Shown here piece after piece: positions 48,219-60,535 of a DNA stretch of 64,000 nucleotides. The translations under genes and the position numbers were made by a program. Each line of letters opens with the position of its first letter. Positions within the stretch are counted from its first letter, which is position 1. The stretch spans positions 645,501 to 709,500 of the forward strand of contig JAMWET010000668.1 of NCBI GenBank assembly GCA_024036415.1, read 5' to 3'. Origin of the DNA: Prochilodus magdalenae. Lineage: Eukaryota; Chordata; Actinopteri; Characiformes; Prochilodontidae. The notes beneath the pieces are model-generated. The model did no database searches and was not told the origin of the DNA. It saw only the letters and a list, made by a program, of their open reading frames with translations.

Positions 48219-49471
48219 TTTGCTTTTATACAATGTTGGGGTTAAAACATGTCACATATGTATTATATTTACTGTGAACTGTATGTAACAAACTACTTTA
48301 ATGTATGCAAACAAACAACACACAGACACATATATAAACTAATGAGCCAAAACATCATAAAGGCACATGTCAATGTCTGGGATATCCGTATAAACTGTGA
48401 AGCATGCTGTTCTTGTATAGTATGTGTTGGATACAGAGTTGAGATCCTAGCAGACCAACTTTGGATCTGATTTTTTATAGAATATCCCCCTAAATCAAAG
48501 CTGAACCCAAAATTACCCTTACCATAGCACTTTAACCCAAATAAACATGTAGCTTATATGTGGATACAAAAATAGGAATAAAGGAATTGTGGGACAATGC
48601 CTGATATACCATTATTTTTTTTGTGTATTTATAGTGTATATACCAAAGCAGATACTGCTGTTGAGATTTTTAGTGTAAAAATTAGGACTACATGTACCCC
48701 AATTACATTGAAAAAACCTACATAGAGGTACAAATAAAAAGCAGATATTTGAAAATAACAGGCCATTCAAACAAAATACAACCTTGCCCTCCATTTCTCA
48801 CTAGTCCAGGTCCCACCAGAAGACCGGTGTCTATTAATGCATCCCCTCCTCCTAAAGGTCACCCAGATCAATGGAGCACCAAGCATCCGCCCAGAATTGG
48901 CCATAGGGGTTGATGTAATCCTACTGGGTCCTCGAGGGGCGTTAAGCGGACCCTACAGTAAATAAAGGCAGTTGATGGAGCTGTGGCATCATCACTTGGG
49001 CAGTCTCTAAGCTGTGCGTTGTGGCTCCTAGGGATCATGTCCCATGGACCTCAGACAAACATTTCAAGCTTTAACACACCCACAAGCACAGCTGACTAGG
49101 AACAGCACTCCCCCTTAGTGCAATCACTCTGGCCCCTTCTCCTCCTTCTCCTTGCAGTAAAAACCACCCACAAAATCTGCTTAGTTTTCAGCGAAGATGT
49201 ACCATTCGCTTGTCCCTAATTCTGAGATATTGCTTTGGTTGATTAAGGAACACAAACATGATCCATTACTGCTCCCCTCGCACTTTTCCTGCTCCCACAT
49301 GTGCTGGAGCAAACGCATTAGGAACCAGCAGCCATTTGTCTGCAGATATTTCAAAAGCTTCTGGGAGTCTCTGCTTAGGATCGAGTTCCGTCAAATCTGT
49401 AATAACTTCGTGTGACCTAAACTAGGTCACAGGCAAATTTAGAGTTAAGGCAAGACAAAACCAAGCCCGCC
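48219..49471. other. no gene seen
   Basis: AT-rich to about 48780, then a balanced stretch to 49440 that may be conserved non-coding DNA. A small plus frame at 49197-49415 has no recognised domain. Confidence 0.35.
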
Positions 49472-49496
49472 GGGGTGGGGGTTGTGGGGTGGGGGG
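49472..49496 (+). other. canonical G-quadruplex motif
   Basis: G tracts of 4, 5, 4 and 6 bases are separated by T, TTGT and T. This is a strong plus-strand quadruplex candidate. Confidence 0.65.
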
Positions 49497-50654
49497 AATG
49501 GAAAACACTTTTGATTTACATTTCATGACCCTAAACATGATCATTTGGGTCATTTAAGTTTCACTGTGCTTCCCAGTAGTGCAGTTTGTCAGGGTGAGTC
49601 TTTTGAAGTCAACTAGAATTACTCATGACACAATAAACTACAACAATGCTTCCAGAACTACAAAAGACTTTAAAGGTCAAGTCAGTCAAGTGGAACACAG
49701 TCCAGTCTGCAAGACAACGATTCCATCTTAACTATACTGTCTTATTGGTCAAAACAAGATGCAATTACAGAGATAGTTAAGGTATAGGTAGAGTTCTTTT
49801 AAGGATTTAAAACTCCACAGGAAAACGCATACCATACAGAAGTGTAAATTAATCATAGTGGATAACACCATTACCTCACACACAGAGGATTAAAGGTTTA
49901 ACCAACATTCTAGGATGTTTAATCAAATATTGGGGTCGCACAATTAAGCATATTCTTAAGTGTCTACAATGAACACACTGTTAAGAGCTGCAATGTCAAT
50001 GCATCGAATTACGTTACCCACATGCAGAGACGCGTGATTACTAATGCAGTGCTTTAACCTTACAACTACAGAGCTAACCCCACATACACGTGCATAGCTA
50101 AACAACATCTCTATCCTTAATCAGCAGGTAACAATTCTTTAAATGTGATGAGTATTTTCAATCCTAGAGTTTTGTGTAAAATGCATGAAGCTGTTAAGAA
50201 CACTGTCACAAAAAACTTGCAGGACCATAAACAGCTTAAAGAATTACACATACCTAACATATTGAAACATGATAGATATGGAGCTACCTAGCAAAACAGT
50301 ATATATGCATATTTGGTTTTGTATGAAACAAAACAAGTAATTATACTAACAAAACAAGAAAACTACTGCAGTTTAAAAGCCTTTGATCATTTGAAAAGCT
50401 ACAACAACATAGTGCACACTAAAAAAAACTCAATTTGATTCTAGACAACCACTATAGCAGTCCAGAGTAATTCACATACAACTTATTTTTTATTAGTTTG
50501 TAAAAACTTGCTTAAATTTGTAACAGTAAATATGGCTAGAGCACAGAAAGAACAACTTATTATGCTGGCAGGAATGTCAATACAATCCTCTGGCCAAGTC
50601 TCATAATGCTACATTCATTTAATCCTCAAGATAAGAAAGAGAAGGAAGTGCATG
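49497..50654. other. no gene seen
   Basis: AT-rich unique sequence. Confidence 0.4.
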
Positions 50655-50760
50655 TTCTCATATCAGAAAATCTGGGATCAATCTCTTACATGTATCTACA
50701 GATGCAAATGTACCATTGCATCTTTAGTCACATTATGGCAACATTTAGAATGGCTTAAGC
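50655..50760 (+). repeat. diverged direct repeat, copy 1
   Basis: Matches 50943-51027 in the same orientation. Shared words are TTCTCATATCAG, GGATCAATCT, TTACATG and, after a gap, TGGCAACA followed by AGAAT and GGCT/AGCT. Copy 1 has about 20 extra bases in the middle. The origin is unknown: an old local duplication or two insertions of one dispersed repeat. Confidence 0.75.
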
Positions 50761-50942
50761 TGTGTTGTTGTTGTTGTTGATTTCTCTGCATATCCCTTAA
50801 GGTTGCATCTTTTTTAAGGAACCGGGGTATTTTTACACCTTAAAAGTTTTTGGAGTTGGTCACTTTTTTGCTTCTCACAATCCAATTAATCCCAAAACAT
50901 TTAAACGGATTCTGAGCTCTGAATAAGGGAATTAAATTCACA

Positions 50943-51027
50943 TTCTCATATCAGTGATTCTAGGATCAATCTGTTACATGCATATTCACCTGGAACAGCA
51001 GTGGCAACACATTCAGAATAGCTCAGC
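50943..51027 (+). repeat. diverged direct repeat, copy 2
   Basis: Second copy of the sequence at 50655-50760. The spacing of 288 bases between copies includes a short GTT repeat (about 50764-50780). Confidence 0.75.
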
Positions 51028-52424
51028 AGTATTGCCGACTTTCACTCTCTTTATGAGGCAGTTTTTTTTTAGTAATGCTTTAAACAGACTTGAAGTAAGG
51101 ATGTCTCTCTGCACTGGCAGGCTGGCTGGCAGCAGGCCCACAGCAGTGACTGCAGGCTGGAATGCCTCCAGCTCCTTCACCCAGACCGGTGAGGAAGCCT
51201 TCTTTTCCTCAGACACAATGCTGGCACCATTACAGTAGTCTATTTGTCAGGAAAAATCCGTCACTTAAACATTGCTGCATGACTCTGCGTAAGACATACA
51301 CAGGCACAAGAGCATAGTGGCTGTGGCTGTAGGATTTGTTTTTGTCAGCATGTTATGCAACAATGCCTTTGCTTAGAGCATACAAGGAGCACAAATTACA
51401 TTATATTTAATTCAAATAATAATAGGATTACACAACCTATAAAAGGAGAAGTAGCAAAATCAAATATAGAAGTTTAATTAAAAACATTAGCAAACAAATT
51501 TCATCTCACAATTTCAAGTGATAAACAGTGAAATATGCAACAAAGCACTTGCTTTGATGTCATGTTGTCACTGTATTTACTGCAACAGTGCAAAAGACCA
51601 TGGTTCATTTATTTAATCTCCAGAAAGGAAAGAAGTAGAAACAGAAATTTACACACATAATCACAGTGAAGCATTAATAACTAAATATTATATCACTTTT
51701 TTCAGTATATAATGTGCTTTCAATACAGCTTCTATTTTTGGATGGTTTTTAAAGAATACTGATATTTCTTCTTACCTCCTAAGTGCAGTTTTAGAAGCAA
51801 GTTGTAATTTTGCTGTTCATAAATCAGATAATCCCACATTTAACACATTCTGTAATGTTATGTCTAGACTCTGGGGTGGACAGTACATCATTATGAAAAC
51901 ACTGGTAGGTTCTTTATGTTTATTACTTGCATCAACCACCCACAACACATAGCATCTATAAACAGAATTTTTTTTTCCTTTTTGTTTTTAACTGGAATTC
52001 AAATAAATTAAAAATGAAAAGTGATATATATTGGAAAGCTGCATTTACATTTTGCTAGGATGTAACTGTGGTGAAGCAGAAATTTTGCAAAACAATCTGG
52101 CAAATAGGACTTTAAACTTTAAGTTGTTAATACATGCTGCACATTTCACTCTGGACAGTTTCTCAAACTTTAGACAATATGGAGCAGCTGCCCTCAGTGT
52201 TCGAATGAAGAGATTGAAAAGAAAAGCAGTCAAACTTTCCTTAGCATCACAACATCAACAACAACCTGTAAGTGACAGCCATGCTGTGTGATTGTATCCA
52301 CTTTTTGATGATTGGAATGGACCATACACAAACGAAGGTTTTCATATTAAGTAACGGCTAGTATACATAACCTGAGCTACTAGCAAGCTTCAAGCAGTTA
52401 GCATAGCTAAGTAAATAGTATGAC
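51028..52424. other. no gene seen
   Basis: AT-rich unique sequence with overlapping chance frames at 50954-51238 (plus) and 51013-51216 (minus). Confidence 0.4.
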
Positions 52425-52452
52425 TATTAGTATAACTACAGTTATACTAATA
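52425..52452. repeat. near-palindrome, 13-bp arms, 2-base spacer
   Basis: TATTAGTATAACT and its inverse surround AC. A hairpin of this kind may be a protein-binding site or a small inverted duplication. Confidence 0.85.
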
Positions 52453-53735
52453 ATTCTAAAAAAGGGTCATTTATTTTCCTCCTTGTGTCTATTTTAATAT
52501 GCCTCACTGTAAACCAGCCAATCAGACCAAAACTCATTAAACTATTCATTAGCTTGTCAAAAAGAGAAAACAGCTCGTTTCATTCTAGGGCCAAATCATA
52601 GGGCTGTAAACAGGAATGTAAAACCACATCTTTTTTTGCTCAAACAAAAATTACATCATGGCAATTTAAAAAGCTGGATAAATGCATTCTGTACTGTGCT
52701 GTAGCATTACTACAGGCATCTTTCTACAGCACTATTTACAGATTGTCTTTGCTTGCAGCTGCCCAGGCTATTGTGAGGACTGCCTGAACACTGTCCGCTT
52801 CGGGGCTCCATCATCAGCCTGCTTAGTGTGCAATCAGCCAGATGAGGCATTTAAGTCGGGCAAGGCACAAGGGCAGACCCTGAAACCCACACCGCCAAAC
52901 TATCTTTCCCAGGCAGCCCATGTGGTGCCTCTAGGAAAATACTGACTTTGGCAGGCGGCCAAAGGGCCTGGGCTGAGGCAAACTCTGTAGTGGCCACAGG
53001 TCGTACCCTATTCAAGGCGTGGCATTAAAACTGCGCAAACATGCCACAGGTGGGAACGCATGAGTTCGGCAGAGAAGTCTTATTTACTCTACCATGCTGT
53101 AGAGTTGCTTGATGTGATTGGCTAGAATGTGCCCATGGGGCACCACTATTTTGGAGAACTGCCACACAGACAAACAAAAACTTTCAAGAGGGTGGTGAAT
53201 GGACTGTGTGATTACTAAAAAAACTGAATGTCAAATATTTGGATCTACCTATACAGTATATAGTGTTTTTTTTTAAAGCTGTCTGTCCTCATAATGTGAC
53301 TAAAGCTGAGAATGTAATGTAGAAAACTAAAAATCATTTGAATGAGTTGCATCGAAAAGAGAAATGCGACACACTGTCCTTGCCACAGCACCTCACTGCT
53401 GCCCACTCAGCAGCCAGCGACCCAGGCAAGAGCCGCAAAATGAGTCATACAGTGACAGAACCAATGACGAGCATGTGCTGATCTATAGCAGCTTGCATTA
53501 ACATTCATGATGTTTTATTTGAGCAAGCTTTGGCAAATTCAAAGGAAAATTGGGGCCAAATACAGCTATGTTGAATAAACCTCAATTTACCATTAGCTCT
53601 ACTGTCCCACATTTTAAACACATATGGCACATTAACAGACAGGCGGATTAAAAGATATGAGGTATCAGATCCACTGTTACCAAATGTCTAATCACCTACT
53701 CTGCTACATGTCTTAGCTGGACTCGATCACATTAA
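52453..53735. other. no gene seen; cysteine-rich frame noted
   Basis: The plus frame at 52682-52945 contains a Cys-rich segment (C.CPGYCEDCL...CLVC), and a TTGCTTGCAG acceptor-like site ends at 52758. The pattern fits no family I can name, and no donor or neighbouring exon is visible. I leave it uncalled. Confidence 0.3.
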
Positions 53736-54700
53736 AGACACTTAAGTGTTTTTTTCTTTTTTAAGGGGGTGGTGGTGGTGGTTATTGGAGTCATTGAAGG
53801 GGAAAATAAAGGGGACATATTGACTTAAAACATTGTTAATAGTCAATGCATCATTAAGGGATCCTTCTTCATAACTCTCACAGTGGGAGGGCTGAAAAAT
53901 GATCAAGAATAATGCGCCGTGCTTTGTAGCCACCGCAGTCATTTTCTGCATACAAATCCTCAATGAAGGGGAATGCTAAGAGGATGAGAGAGAAAGGGAT
54001 GGGGGGAGGGAGAAATATATATAAAGAACGAGAGAGAGAAAGAGTGAGAGAGATGGGAAAAAAGGGGTGGGGGGACTTCAGAAAGTCGGCCATTCATGTG
54101 AACATAGTTCAGAGAATTTGCCGGCTGAGTGAGAAAGATATTTTATGCAGGCACATAGCTGTATTCAGTGGGGGTACACTGAAACGGCTACATGGAGACT
54201 ACAAAGCCGGACTCCCATGGCTCATGAATAAGTTGAGGAAATGATCAGAAAAAAAAGCAGAGCGATGTTTAGACAGATGGGCTACTTAAAACACCCAGGA
54301 CAGAGTGCAAAAAAAGGAAAAAAAAAAAGAGAAAATGCTTTTAATGAAACTTCAGATTCACCGAATAATTGATCTTTATTCTCGCTCTCTATCTCCCAAG
54401 AAAGGTGAGAGCAAATCTGATGTGTTACAAGTGCCTATCGAAGAGACATTAAAAGACACTGCTGCTTCCAGTCCCTCAGATTGAATTAAATTGACATCAT
54501 GAGAACTGGGGGAAAAGACAGAGCTAGGCACAGAATCAAATGAAGGACTTTCAACAAAAAAAGGAAAGAAAAAAAGAAAAAGAAAAAAGAGAGAACGGAG
54601 TGCCAAAGAAAATAAATAGCAGGGGATTTTTCTCTTCTGGGCTTTTAGAGGGACGCAAGCAAATCTTTGAGTGAAGCATGTTTCTTGGTATTTTCTTTTT
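53736..54700. other. purine-skewed block with simple repeats, no gene seen
   Basis: The plus strand is rich in A and G, with a GGT run near 53766-53780, GAGA stretches near 54027-54052, G runs near 54001-54010 and 54063-54074, and A runs near 54318-54328 and 54556-54588. Part (53880-54240) has a mixed texture that could be conserved. Opposing frames at 53963-54244 (plus) and 54376-54741 (minus) are low-complexity products. Confidence 0.45.
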
Positions 54701-55379
54701 TTTTTTTTAGAAATATCATTTGATGAGATTCTGGCAAACATTTTTTTTCCTCTAGGCCTTTAATGTAATATCAAACATAGCCTTGCTGGGGACAAGATGA
54801 TATTATGAATTTAGAAAGCATAAATTATTAACGATGGATACTGTATCAAATAGACCAAATGCATGAGTAATTATTGCACACATATATATAGGTAGATAGA
54901 TGGATGCATATAGATTATTACTCAGTCTGCCCCTCTAGAGGACTTTAATTTAAAAAAATTAAATAAAAGAGCAACATTTCAATGCCTTAATCACAAAGGT
55001 CACACAAGGCTCTGCAGACCACCAGATTTTAATATGATGACAGCTGCTCCACCAAACCTTATTTGTGCCGTACAGTGTATTACAGAGTCTCTCTGTTGTA
55101 ATCATAATCCATTTCCACAGCTATCGTTCACTGTAGCAGGGCTTCTCTCCACGGGACCAGCAAAGAGTAGAAGGGGAAACCAGCCTACTGTATAAGTGTT
55201 CTTCACACTGTCAACCATCACTCAAGTCCTTACCACCAAACTCTATGCCAATCCTACGCTTAGAATCGACCTGCTCAGAGATGACATGGGAAAGGCATTA
55301 GAAGAATAAATGCTAAGCAGCATCTCACTATAGAATGAATTGGATTTTTGGAGGTGCGCTGGCTGGAACAGCTTGATGC
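54701..55379. other. no gene seen
   Basis: AT-rich, with a short TAGA/TGGA stretch near 54891-54904. Confidence 0.4.
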
Positions 55380-55640
55380 GCAGTTTCTCCAGCGTTCACT
55401 ATTAACCCCTTTAACATCCATCCACGGGTCCTACTTCAGTCTGCCATTACGCTCCTACTTAACCGGCAGCCGTTCTGCTTGGCTAGCGGAGGGAGAAGCG
55501 GAGCGGCTCCTCTGAAAATGGGTTTTTCTACGAATCAGATTAATCAGATCTTGTGTTCTTCGCCACAGAGGAATGAAAACAAAATTTGGTAGACAGACTT
55601 CAAGCTCTAATCAAATTCGCCGGCAGCTGCAGCCCACTCA
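55380..55640. promoter_or_regulatory. candidate conserved enhancer with tandem GATTA-type sites
   Basis: Mixed-composition unique block. At 55533-55549 the word AATCAGATTAATCAGAT holds tandem AATCAGAT units around a central TTAAT, a typical bicoid/homeodomain-type cluster. Further AATCAAATTCGCC- and GTTCACTATTAA-type words lie around it. No coding frame. Function is inference. Confidence 0.3.
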
Positions 55641-56935
55641 AGCAGGCCCTGAAGTGCGAGTCAAAAGAAGAGAATGCTAAAAACATGCTAACAGCTCTTA
55701 ACAGAAAATAGTCTACATATACATTAGGCAAATTTAGTCAGATGGCTCTAAAATGAGTTATCGCAGGTAATAATAGGCACATGATGATAAAAGAAGCTCT
55801 GTATTATAAAAATATGTAAATGAGATGTGTACTGTTAAAGAAGCTTTACAAAGCTCTAGAAAAAACTAAACATGTATATAGAACATTTGCATTAAATTAA
55901 GCTTCTTTGAGCAGCTGAATGGATCTTCATGCCCACAAATGTATTTTTTTGTCCTCCTATAGTGGTTCTCCCATGGTGTTGCTAAAAGAGCCATTTGTGG
56001 CAGCTTTTTATGATTTATGTCAGAACAAAACTCAAAAATAACACAGAATACCTTCAGACATTCAGACAGATGTTTCAGACATTTTCACCCGTTTCTCCCA
56101 TATGTTCCTACAACTGTCCAGGAACCAACTGTTCTTCACCCTCTCTTTTGCTCTTTATCCAAAATCCAAGCTGTAAGAGCAACAGCTACAGTATACAGAG
56201 GTTGCCGAACATAAGCCCTCACTCTGTGGCAGAAGATCTCACTTTGAGGTAAACATGACCCTTCATGACCTTTGGGAGATTGTGCGATTGTGCTAGTCTT
56301 GCCATTAACGTAAACACCTGTGTTCCAGGCGGGGGACAGCAGTCAACATCCGCAGTCCTCGGTTCTATAGGCCAGCATTGATTTCCATTTAAGCCCAATA
56401 CAGCAGCCACACACCTCTGGCCCCACTACGGGCAATATTTATCCAGTGACCAATAGGGGACATCCTATTGTGGGGGGCTCTGGAGGGACAAAGGCAGGCT
56501 CAATGGCCAAGAATCGCCCTACACGTTGACACCAGGACTCTGCCAAAGCCTATTCACTGCAGCCCCTCAGGGGAGCCATGCAGCTCTGTCCTACTCCTTT
56601 TTTCTTCCGACTCTCCCTCTTTCTCCATCTCTCTGACAACAACTTCAATAGACAGAGAGTTACCCTCACAAACATCATCTCACATCAGTTTCAATACTTG
56701 TATTTCAAATCCATAACGGCTGATGCACAAGGCATGATTGGCAGACTTAACTTTAACATGAAAGCAAGAGCTCCACAGTCTTTCTACAGAGTTTCTACTC
56801 TCTCTTTACTGTGAATTTGCTACTCAGATTTCATTTTCATGCGTTTAATGTTTCCCTGCACTAATATTACACTGCCATACCGAATCACAGTGAACTGCAT
56901 TGGGCAATAATAATGCCTTAATCCACCCTCACAAA
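55641..56935. other. no gene seen
   Basis: AT-rich then balanced. Overlapping plus frames at 55995-56252 and 56017-56214, and at 56468-56716 and 56578-56814, read the same DNA in different phases and show no domain. Confidence 0.4.
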
Positions 56936-57345
56936 GTAAAGGTTCTTTTCATTGATGCCACAGAAAAGCCAGTTTTGGTTTTGTTCCTAAACCTCCCTGT
57001 ATACATTTGCAACAAAAAGGTTTCACAATAGGTTCTTTACAAAAACTTTGTCTGGTTTTCTAAAAAGCTGAAATAAGATGTGTGAGTCTGAGGAACCTTT
57101 TTAAATCTTATTTGCAAGAATAGTTCTCTAAAGAACCATCCACCAAATGTTTTTAGGAAAGCAAAAGCAGTTCTTTTAGAAGTTCTTCTTATTGCATTGT
57201 ATAAAGAACCCTCTGGGCATCTTCACACTCTGTGGAGGTACCTTAAACCATAAAGGATCCTTTCACTTTTACAGGTCATTTACAATATATTTATTTGAAG
57301 AACCATCCAGTTGAGGTTTAGGGCACTAAAATTGGTTCCTCTAAG
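56936..57345. repeat. decayed interspersed repeat with GGTTCTT/AAGAACC words
   Basis: About eight copies, in both orientations, of GGTTCTTT-like and AAGAACC-like words occur within 400 bases (near 56940, 57030, 57093, 57134, 57170, 57206, 57298 and 57338). Repeats built from such words are frequent in some fish genomes and may be MITE-like. I cannot define its ends. Confidence 0.45.
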
Positions 57346-59571
57346 CAACCCTTTTAGTTCTCAAGGCTTCAAGTTTTATGTGTACCTGTGGCCTGTGGGC
57401 CTTTAGCAATGTGATAAATGCACTGGCTCTCCAGGTGGGCAGTGGGAACTCGCTGAACTTTGCCAAGGAATGCCAGGGTCAAAGGTCAACCTGCAGGGGC
57501 GAGGTAAAGTGACGTGTGTCGGAGTGCTGTGCTAAAGATTGATGCACTCCTCCGCTATCCTGAAATGAATTTTCCAGTCCAGGAACTGCAGGGAGTGTGG
57601 GGTCCACAGGAAAGCTGGCTGAAATGTAATCAATAGCAAAACAAAGATGCTAGAATTGGCAGAGCTTTTGGCTAGCAACCACCCGGACTCCGAAATGAGC
57701 TTTGAAGGGAGCCATGGCGACGGCATCAGTGGGGTGGAGAGCTGTCTTATCTGAGCCTGGCCAATGGCTGCCGAGCCTCTGTCCCACCCCCAGCACGCGA
57801 GAGGCTTAATTGAGAGGCCTCCTAAAGACAGCCAGTGCTCACATCTGCACACTGGGCTAATCAATCCAGCCAGCCGGAGACACACAGCTCCACAGTGCAG
57901 CACAGCAACAACACACAATCACTCAACACACAGTCCCAACAACACAACAAAGTCAAGGACACTAAATACAAATTAGGCAGAGCTTAAAATGAAATGATCA
58001 AGGACAATAATGTCATGAGAAGAAAACCCTACATAGAGGAAAACGCAGGCAGGAGGCAATTGACTGATTGGAGTAACATGGAAAATAAAGCCACTAACAT
58101 GTGAAGTGAAGAAAAATGTGCTGACATTAAAACATAAAGAGTTTCCCAAGCTGGACTGAAAAATGATATAGAGAAAATGAAACTTCTAACATCTGTGCAA
58201 TGACCTGGTATACCAGAAGATAAACAGTACTTGAGAGATTGAAAGATGAAAATCAGGTTCCACTTATGCTTCAGGCCTCTGTACATCCTTTCACTGTGAG
58301 AAGATAACATCATAGGGCTAAAGGAATATGCAGCTGTCAAGAAGTCACTACTTAAAGTCACTACTTAAAATCACAGAAATAGAAATATATCTTCATGGAT
58401 ATATTTGAAAAGCTCATATAAATGAAATTGAAAATATGCTGTAATAAATGGCTGTCAAGCTGTTAATCAAAACTAGATAGTTCTGATTAACAGCTAAATA
58501 TAATTACATAATTTGTAGTTGTTGAGGTGTGGAACATACGCATGTCTAGCATTTTAAGATTGTGGTGAGCAGTGCAAGAAAGCAGCCAGCAAAGGATAAC
58601 ATGCATAACACATATAGTAGTAGTCAGCAAACACAGAGCACAGGCTGGATCAAAGTTGTGTGCTTCAGAGCTTTGGCTAAAAGCAGGAGGCCCATGGAGC
58701 TTGTAATGCATGGTCAAAGCCAAGAGTCATTGATTTAACCACTTAGCAAAGAACGAGACAGCCGCAGTCTGATTCAAAAATCAATGGGACACCCCTAAAC
58801 ATCTAATATGGAGAGTAAGGCTGATTTGTATTTGTAACAACACATGGTTGAATAAACACGCAAACAAAGACACATGTGTACAAAGGGGAAAAAAGGTTCA
58901 TAGAAGAGAAACATTACAAACAGTTACCGTTAAATTTAAACAATTATCACAGATCACCCCATACACCTAAACTGACATATCTAAATGCTTTGTACTCTGG
59001 CGGACATCTTGGGGTTCTATCAGAGTGACCATATTTCCCATAATGGCTGTTCTTCTCCATCCTGCAAAGATGCGCCTGATTGCTCCAGTAAACCAATAAC
59101 AGTCATGTATACAGTGGCATCTGTGGGCTGTTACGATATGGCCATACATGGACCTCCTGGTAGGCACTTCAAAGATGTGCCACTTAAGTCTATTAACATG
59201 CAGAACAAACAAAATCATACACCAAAGAACCCCCACCCCCTCCCCCAAAGCGTCTCTGCGCCATTGCATCTGAGCCTCGGATCAAAAGACATGCGCAAAT
59301 TATACAGGAAGCAGGCTCACAAAAGGGCACTGAATAATAATATAACTGTTTTTGGGTGTGCTAGAATGTAGGATGTGTGATGTCTGCCTTAATCATCACT
59401 GGAGGATTACTCTCCTTGTGATGTTGCGGTGTGATTATTGGCAGCAGACAATAATCACAATCAGATCAGAGATTAACACAGAGTTTGGTTTTGTGAGCTT
59501 TCAAAAGCAGAGAAAGCAACAAATGCGAAGGGAGTTATTTGTGACTGATCTTAGTAACTGGTTAAAAAAAT
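57346..59571. other. no gene seen; small direct repeat
   Basis: A balanced stretch at 57400-57900 may be conserved. A tandem AAGTCACTACTT word occurs twice at about 58340-58370. The 128-codon frames at 57532-57918 (minus) and 58985-59371 (plus) overlap opposing frames and have no recognisable domain. Confidence 0.38.
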
Positions 59572-59699
59572 GAGAAAGAGAGAGAGGAAGAAAGAGAGAG
59601 AGGAAGACAGAGAGAGATAAGAGTGAGAGAGAAAGATAGAGAGAGGGAGAGAGCGAGAGAGAGAGAGAGAAAAAGAGAGAGAGAGAGAGAGAGAGAGAG
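59572..59699 (+). repeat. GA-rich purine microsatellite
   Basis: Almost uninterrupted A and G with long GAGAGA runs, broken by a few T and C. It can form triplex (H-DNA) structure, and its long open frames on the minus strand are low-complexity artefacts. Confidence 0.93.
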
Positions 59700-60095
59700 T
59701 GTGTGAAGAGGGCAAGTTAAATGAAAAGAATAGGAAAGCTGATTGTTATCAAAGTGGTGGGATGAGGAGGAGAAATTAAAATGTTTCATATCGAGCAATC
59801 CAAAATGAATGGGCCGGGGTTAGCCGAGAGAAGGGGAAAATCAATTGTGAGATGGCAGCGGTGAAAGGGAGGGCGGCATGAATAGAGTTTTGCCAGTGGG
59901 GTGCAGCAGCTGCCAAATAACCTACAGCAAAAGCATTACAATAATACTGATGAAGTGTGCACAGCCTTTTAGAGGCATCACAGGAAACCCTGGAACAGTA
60001 GCTCAACAATGCTGCTCATTCATAGGCCTCTCCAGCACCCTGAAAGAACTTGACTGGATCAAACAGCAAACAACCAGCACTATTGGCCAGATAGC
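59700..60095. other. no gene seen
   Basis: Balanced unique stretch between two purine tracts. A conserved non-coding element is possible, with no specific evidence. Confidence 0.35.
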
Positions 60096-60096
60096 A

Positions 60097-60331
60097 GAAA
60101 CAAGACAGACAGACACAGAGAGAAAGAGATATAAAGAGAGAGAGTGAGTGATAAACAGTCAGACAGAAAGACAGACAGAAAAGTAGATGGAACAAAACAG
60201 TTGTAAAAGACAGTGGGAACAGGAAGAGAGAGATAGAAAAGAATGTAGGGGCAGGAAAAAGTGAACAAGAAAAAGAAAAAAAAATGAGAATAAGAAACAG
60301 AAAAAGAAAAAGGAAAGATAGAAAGAAAGGT
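60097..60331 (+). repeat. purine-rich GAGA/CAGA low-complexity tract
   Basis: Repeated AGAGAG, GACAGACAGA and AAAAAGAAA words, mostly purine on the plus strand. It is separated from the next purine tract by about 200 bases of AT-rich DNA. Confidence 0.85.
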
Positions 60332-60535
60332 ATGGAGAGTATATTTTAATTTATATTTTAGAATATGTTTCAGGTTTGTAATATACTTCCAGCTGTGTTA
60401 GATATTTAATCTAATTAATACAGTTAAATAGGATTAGTACTTGTAAAGGCCACATATATTGCATTTCAAAATATTATATATAAACAAATATGTTTTTATA
60501 TACATTAACAAGTATATTTTTCTTCCATGTATCAG
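60332..60535. other. AT-rich spacer between purine tracts
   Basis: AT-rich, no gene. Confidence 0.5.

Noticed and set aside
54376..54741. 121-codon minus-strand frame rich in Phe and Ser
   Set aside because: It reflects purine-rich, A-run sequence on the plus strand.
59562..59798. Ser/Leu-rich minus-strand frames here and at 60434-60859
   Set aside because: They are translations of GA-rich purine tracts, with no sequence complexity.
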